Shown here: positions 60,159-64,000 of the stretch, piece after piece
Numbering within the stretch: position 1 is the first letter of the stretch
Layout of the letters: every line of letters starts with the position of its first letter
DNA from: Patiria pectinifera
Lineage: Eukaryota > Echinodermata > Asteroidea > Valvatida > Asterinidae
Length of the DNA: 64,000 nucleotides
NCBI GenBank assembly: GCA_029964075.1
Contig: CM057147.1
Location: forward strand, 23,953,513 to 24,017,512
Direction: 5' to 3'
Translations under genes and position numbers: made by a program
Notes under the pieces: model-generated
What the model was told of the DNA's origin: nothing
What the model saw: only the letters and a program-made list of their open reading frames with translations
Database searches by the model: none

Positions 60159-60672
60159 CAACCTCGTCCCCAGTGCTTACTTTATTTCCAACCGCGTTTC
60201 CAATAGTAAACCCTGGATAGGAAACTTTCTTCCTGTATCCTGATTGGATACCGCAATTGGCTAGTAATGGATTTTTATCGTGTACTTGGTGCTATATATT
60301 CACAACGTGCAGTACGTGTTTTCGCGATCATTCGTCCACGCCTTCTCGAAAATACTAATTTCCTTTCCAATTTGCTCATATTAATATGAAATATGATACT
60401 GCATGTTGTCTTGATAAGATCGTAACAGATTGATTTCAAAAATCGTGTTTTCGTAACTCACGCCGTGCTCGCGCTGCTACGAATTGACTCTGTTTTTACC
60501 CCAGACACCGCATACAAAAACAAACGCTAATGTGTAACGCATATCCAGGCACCAGACTGTTCCTCATTTGCATACGTCTGCAAAAATCTTGCACATGCAA
60601 ATGATCCAATACCAGGGTGAGAGAGCAGGTAGTGGTGGGCGCGTACTGCTCGACACCCTGGGGACGAGGTTG
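60159..60672. mobile_element. 514-bp MITE with perfect 9-bp target duplication
   Basis: The ends are CAACCTCGTCCCCAG and CTGGGGACGAGGTTG. AGGTGCCCA lies immediately outside both (60150-60158 and 60673-60681). The target is a partial copy of the palindromic element's arm. A 9-bp duplication is typical of Mutator-like elements, which is inference. No protein is encoded. Confidence 0.85.
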
Positions 60673-60681
60673 AGGTGCCCA

Positions 60682-61379
60682 CCATTGGCGTCAGGGTGCA
60701 GACCAGTAAATCGGTCCGAAATTGCCTGCGCGGGCCAAATCGCGATTTGCATGCCCTCAAAATCTTCGGTATTTGAGCATGCTGTGGCCCATGAACTTGA
60801 GGGTTTGTAAAAAATATGGGTGGAAGCCGTGCACAGGACTGGGAGCTTGCAGTTCTGTGTAATTTGGATGTAATTTGGACCCTAAAAGCGCTCTATTTTG
60901 CAATGGAGTGTAGGCATCGTTTTTCAAAATGGCGATGGGCTTCAGGACTATTTTCAGGGGTGATCGTCTTCAGATGGAAATTTCTCCTAAAAGTCATCAG
61001 TTGACCCCCCCGTAAATTGAACAGAAAATGAAAGATGATGAAATAAGCTTTAATTTGATGGGTGTCTCGAACACCTTGGAGAGTTGTGAGTATTTTTTAA
61101 AAGAATTCTGAAGTATGGGCATTTAGCACTGGTGTCTATGGGAATTTTATTGCACTGTGTCTGTGTACATGGAGATCAATGGTTGCACCCTTAATGTAAT
61201 CGTCATTTACATATTGAAGGCGTATTGCGATCATAATAGCGCCATCTATCAAGAGAGGGCGGTGTTCTTCCTAAGCGATGCAAGCACAAAATAATGGACA
61301 CACGGACGTACGTGACGGAAGTACCACCAACACAAAAACTGTTCAACTGATAAATGACTGCATCATGTTTACGTAACAC
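60682..61379. other. Upstream region of the membrane-protein gene, no gene seen
   Basis: It starts with the continuation of the interrupted arm copy (TTGGCGTCAGG). A GCGCCATCTATCAAGAGAGGGCGGT-like word at 61241 is also present near 44250. Short frames here are not supported. Confidence 0.5.
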
Positions 61380-61387
61380 TATAAATA
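61380..61387 (+). promoter_or_regulatory. Candidate TATA box
   Basis: TATAAATA lies 85 bases upstream of the ATG at 61472, allowing a transcription start near 61410 and a 5'UTR of about 60 bases. It is supported by sequence and position only. Confidence 0.35.
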
Positions 61388-61471
61388 AGTGTCGTGGAAA
61401 CGGATATAGGCTGCGCTTATTGATGGCTTTTTCTTGACAACATTTTGTTTGGTGTTACGGTGTTGCCAATT

Positions 61472-61558
61472 ATGGACCGAAATCGTTGTTGGTTCCGACT
61501 GAAACTGTTACTGGCTGTGGCGATGTGCTTGGTTGAAACAGCAAGCATTACAAATCAG
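61472..61558 (+). CDS. Ser/Thr/Pro-rich membrane protein: signal-peptide exon
   Basis: The first ATG (61472) opens 29 codons ending in phase 0 at the donor CAG|GTAGG. The peptide has basic residues followed by a hydrophobic core (LKLLLAVAMCLV) and small residues ETAS, a typical cleavable secretion signal. It joins in frame to the long exon at 62712. No stop or competing ATG intervenes. Confidence 0.75.
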
Positions 61559-61639
61559 GTAGGAAAACTGTCATGACAAACTACACAAATAATGCAAATT
61601 GGACTAACTAGCTTAGCTAGGCCTAGTTCACGGGGTTGC

Positions 61640-61755
61640 ATGTTATTCCCATATTCATGTCGGGTGTTATGTCCTTATGTGTTGTTTGTGTGTGTAACTT
61701 GTATATTTTTGTATGATTGTAACTGGGGATCTCTACTCGACAAGCATTGCTTTTT
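61640..61755 (+). mobile_element. Probable LINE 3' end, 5' fragment
   Basis: TTGTATGATTGTAACTGGGG and following bases continue at 62286 with AGGGATCCCCATCC and a GAATTGAATTGAA tail at 62346-62370 once the inserted MITE is ignored. Such pentanucleotide-like tails are usual in some LINE families. No ORF is preserved. Confidence 0.45.
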
Positions 61756-62276
61756 GGCAGTGTATATTTTGCCGGAGACGGCAAACCTTTAGTAAACGTT
61801 AGTTTGCCGGATATGCACTGAACATGCGCAGTTACTGTTTTTTTTTACTCAAACATTTTCCGGTGACAAGTTTTAGTCTGGCTCCATGCCAAAATTATAA
61901 TTTCGGACTTTATTTCCCTTTTAAAAAAAATCCTCCAGAGCCACAAATCTGAAAAAGAAAATGTAATACTCTGCAAAAAATGTTTGAGACATGTTAAAAT
62001 AATAAAAGAAGAGTATTCTTATTTATTTGGGGATGAGAAAAAAAAACTTAAAAATGTGGTGCGGTCGGACTCGAACGCGAGTCATCCCGCTTACTAGAGC
62101 CTTTGCTTAACCACTACACCAAACGCGCTACACAACTTTTGGAGGGAATTTAATACCTCTTATAATTCAGCCCTATTTTAAAGAGTACAGCGCCCTCTGT
62201 TGATATGGATTGCCGCCGGCAAACCTTTAGTAATCGTTAGTTTGCCGTCATTACCTCCGGCAAAATATCCACTACC
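61756..62276. mobile_element. MITE, GGCAGTGGATATTT family, copy 2, with 9-bp target duplication
   Basis: The ends are GGCAGTGTATATTTTGCCGG and the complement of GGTAGTGGATATTTTGCC. TTGCTTTTT flanks both sides (61747-61755, 62277-62285). Subterminal GGCAAACCTTTAGTAA repeats occur on both sides. It is 521 bp with no transposase, and carries a tRNA-like piece at 62057-62132. Confidence 0.8.
62057..62132 (-). other. tRNA-like sequence inside the MITE
   Basis: On the minus strand TTTGGTGTAGTGGTTAAGC (A-box-like) and CGTTCGAGTCC (B-box-like) are 30-40 bases apart. The acceptor and T stems do not pair well, so it is not called a functional tRNA; a tRNA-derived SINE head is more likely. Confidence 0.5.
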
Positions 62277-62711
62277 TTGCTTTTTAGGGATCCCCATCCA
62301 CATATTTTGTATATATTTAACTCTGATTGTCTTTTTTTTTATGTGGAAAATAAAGTGAATTGAATTGAAAATAATTGAATTAGTTAAAACACCAAAAAAT
62401 ATGTATATTGAAGTATAACTTGAAATGTTGTTTGTTGGACATCTTGGAAAAAAGTTTTATAACTTTTAATGTGGTTATTAGGTTGGCACATGGTTGGAAT
62501 GAATGCATGCAAAATAATAGGCCTATTCTGACTTGAACATTTGACTGTATTATTATAATATTAATGTAACGTAAGCAGAGCCATGAAATTGGGTCGGGGT
62601 GTTCCTTTGCCAGGCCAGGGTCAAATCTTAGGAAGTGGGTGTTGTACTAATGGTGCTTTGCACTTTTTCACTTACATGTACAAATTTCTTCCTATTTCTG
62701 TTATCTTTCAG

Positions 62712-64000
62712 GTCAAAGATCAAAGGTCGCCAGAAACAAGAAGGTCATTGGTTGCAATGGTGGAAGAACGTTCAGACTTAATTCCCGCTGGCTCCATAGG
62801 GACTGATACCAGTGCAAAAGCGAATCCGTCCACAGAAGCTGAAAGCAACGTTGAAGAAAACAACCGTCCAAAGCCAGGAGAAGCGAACCCAAATAAATCA
62901 GTATTTGGCGAATATGGATCAACCTCAAAGAAAACTTCAGTTGCAGAAGCACTGCGTTTACTTAGAAAAGGACAAATACTGGTTGAAGGTAGATCTCTGA
63001 GAGCTCTGCGGAGGGATACCTTTCCTAGCAAGCAAGGAGAAACAGATGTAGAAAGTTTAGTTCAGAGAACAAACGGGCACGGTGTTGTTAGCAAAAAAAT
63101 ACCCAAGCTGTATCTTGGGAAGACAAGGAACACAAATAGGATGAGAAGAGAAGATGGTGGAATAGAAAGTATTCCCACATCAATGACTGCAAATGAATCC
63201 ACTGACAAAGTCACTAAAACTACTTCCAATCCAAGTCCTTCCACAGTGACGCCGTACAGCAATGAGCAGTCAAGAATCACCACTCAAAATGTTCTGTCAG
63301 CGACAACCTCTGCAGCCAATAACAACAGGCCAACTTTCAATTCGCTGCCACCTCAGAGTCCATCTCCAGTGCTTCCAGAAACCTCAACAGAGGCACCAGA
63401 GGCAGCGCCCAAACCCTCTGACCAAACCACTTCTTCGGATCAAGGAGTCTTAACAACAGTGACAACATTGAAGCCTCTTCCAGTCCCAACTTCCATGCAC
63501 TCTACGAAAGAGCAAGTCCAGATCACTAGTCAAGCCACTTTTGTAAGCACTGCTGCAAACAGACAGCCCACCCCGACGCCAAGAACGTCAACAAAACAGC
63601 CCGAACCACAAGTCATCAAACCATTAGCACCTACTTCCAAACCTAAAAATAAACTGTCAACCAAACATATCACTACGGTGTCTCATACGACAGGTTCTTC
63701 GATTTCTTTGCCTACATCACCGTGGCCAACAAACGCAACCAGCACCTTACCGGAGTCCAAAGTCCAGGATGTCAAAGAGAGGACCCCGGATGGCGATTGC
63801 GCAAACGGAAACTGCGATTCGGCCGTTATACCACTCAATCAGTGGGCGGACGATGCTTACTGGGCCTGCGGTAGCCTTCTGACTATACTGCTGATCTTGA
63901 CGGTCGCCGTGCTGTACACGGGACTCTGGAGAAAGCGTAACCACATGTCCAACCCAATCAGTGACGTCAGCTGCCATGCACAGGCGAGCCCATCACGCAA
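62712..64000 (+). CDS. Ser/Thr/Pro-rich type I membrane protein, long exon (partial)
   Basis: After the acceptor TTTCAG the frame stays open for 429 codons to the window end, so the 3' end is missing. Numbered from the ATG, residues 30-175 are charged and end in a furin-like RMRR (172-175). Residues 180-390 are rich in Thr, Ser and Pro, with N-glycosylation sequons (NES, NAT), suggesting a mucin-like stalk. A Cys pair (DCANGNC, 392 and 397) precedes a hydrophobic segment GSLLTILLILTVAVLYTGL (413-435) followed by WRKR, a stop-transfer signal. This predicts an extracellular N-terminus and a cytoplasmic tail. No conserved domain is recognised. A proprotein cleaved at RMRR is inference. Confidence 0.75.

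Larger units (their letters stand above)
61559..62711 (+). other. Intron with LINE 3' tail split by a MITE
   Basis: It runs from GTAGGA to the acceptor TTATCTTTCAG. A retroelement-like 3' end (GGGGATC..., later AATAAAGTGAATTGAATTGA at about 62350) is interrupted by the element at 61756-62276. Confidence 0.6.

Noticed and set aside
62057-62132. Functional tRNA gene
   Set aside because: Box-like motifs are present but the stems pair poorly and it sits inside a MITE.

Overview
The window looks like draft-assembly sequence from a marine deuterostome invertebrate. Spliced genes carry long AT-rich introns, TACATGTA-type palindromes are frequent, and tRNA-derived SINEs and non-autonomous DNA transposons are dense. 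An echinoderm, hemichordate or amphioxus would all fit; I lean to echinoderm but cannot prove it. There is no sign of bacterial organisation.

Three genes can be supported. (1) An SH2B-family adaptor gene (SH2B1/APS/LNK relatives) lies on the + strand. Six coding exons between 14249 and 35222 splice in phase into 385 codons: the C-terminal half of the PH domain, a Ser/Pro-rich linker, the whole SH2 domain and the conserved C-terminal tail ending NQYSFV. Its 5' exons (dimerisation domain, first half of the PH domain) are not in the window. (2) A C2H2 zinc-finger gene occupies 49589-52066, one open exon of 825 codons with about 27 well-formed fingers. It is built from repeated multi-finger blocks and flanked on both sides by decaying fingers. 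(3) The 5' part of a gene for a Thr/Ser/Pro-rich, probably type I membrane protein runs from 61472 past the window end. It has a signal-peptide exon, a long second exon, a furin-like site and a transmembrane segment.

The layout is dominated by an assembly feature. Bases 1-10325 are the reverse complement of about 27901-37910, with SNPs and indels, and the match runs right up to a gap of exactly 500 N. This is best read as the second haplotype of the SH2B 3' region placed inverted beside the first, not as a second gene. The two copies can be compared like alleles and reveal insertions present in one only.

From 42.7 to 46.9 kb the sequence is mostly mobile elements, several nested. From 46.9 to 49.1 kb lie three decaying copies of a short exon-like module upstream of the zinc-finger gene. 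From 52.9 to 56.0 kb are two tandem arrays (about 210-230 bp and about 790 bp units). From 56.0 to 60.1 kb is a palindromic composite element enclosing a 3.26-kb element with 30-bp perfect inverted ends and (AACTGGTTTY)n minisatellites, followed by a 514-bp element with a perfect 9-bp target duplication. Nothing here forms an operon-like system; the genes appear functionally unrelated.
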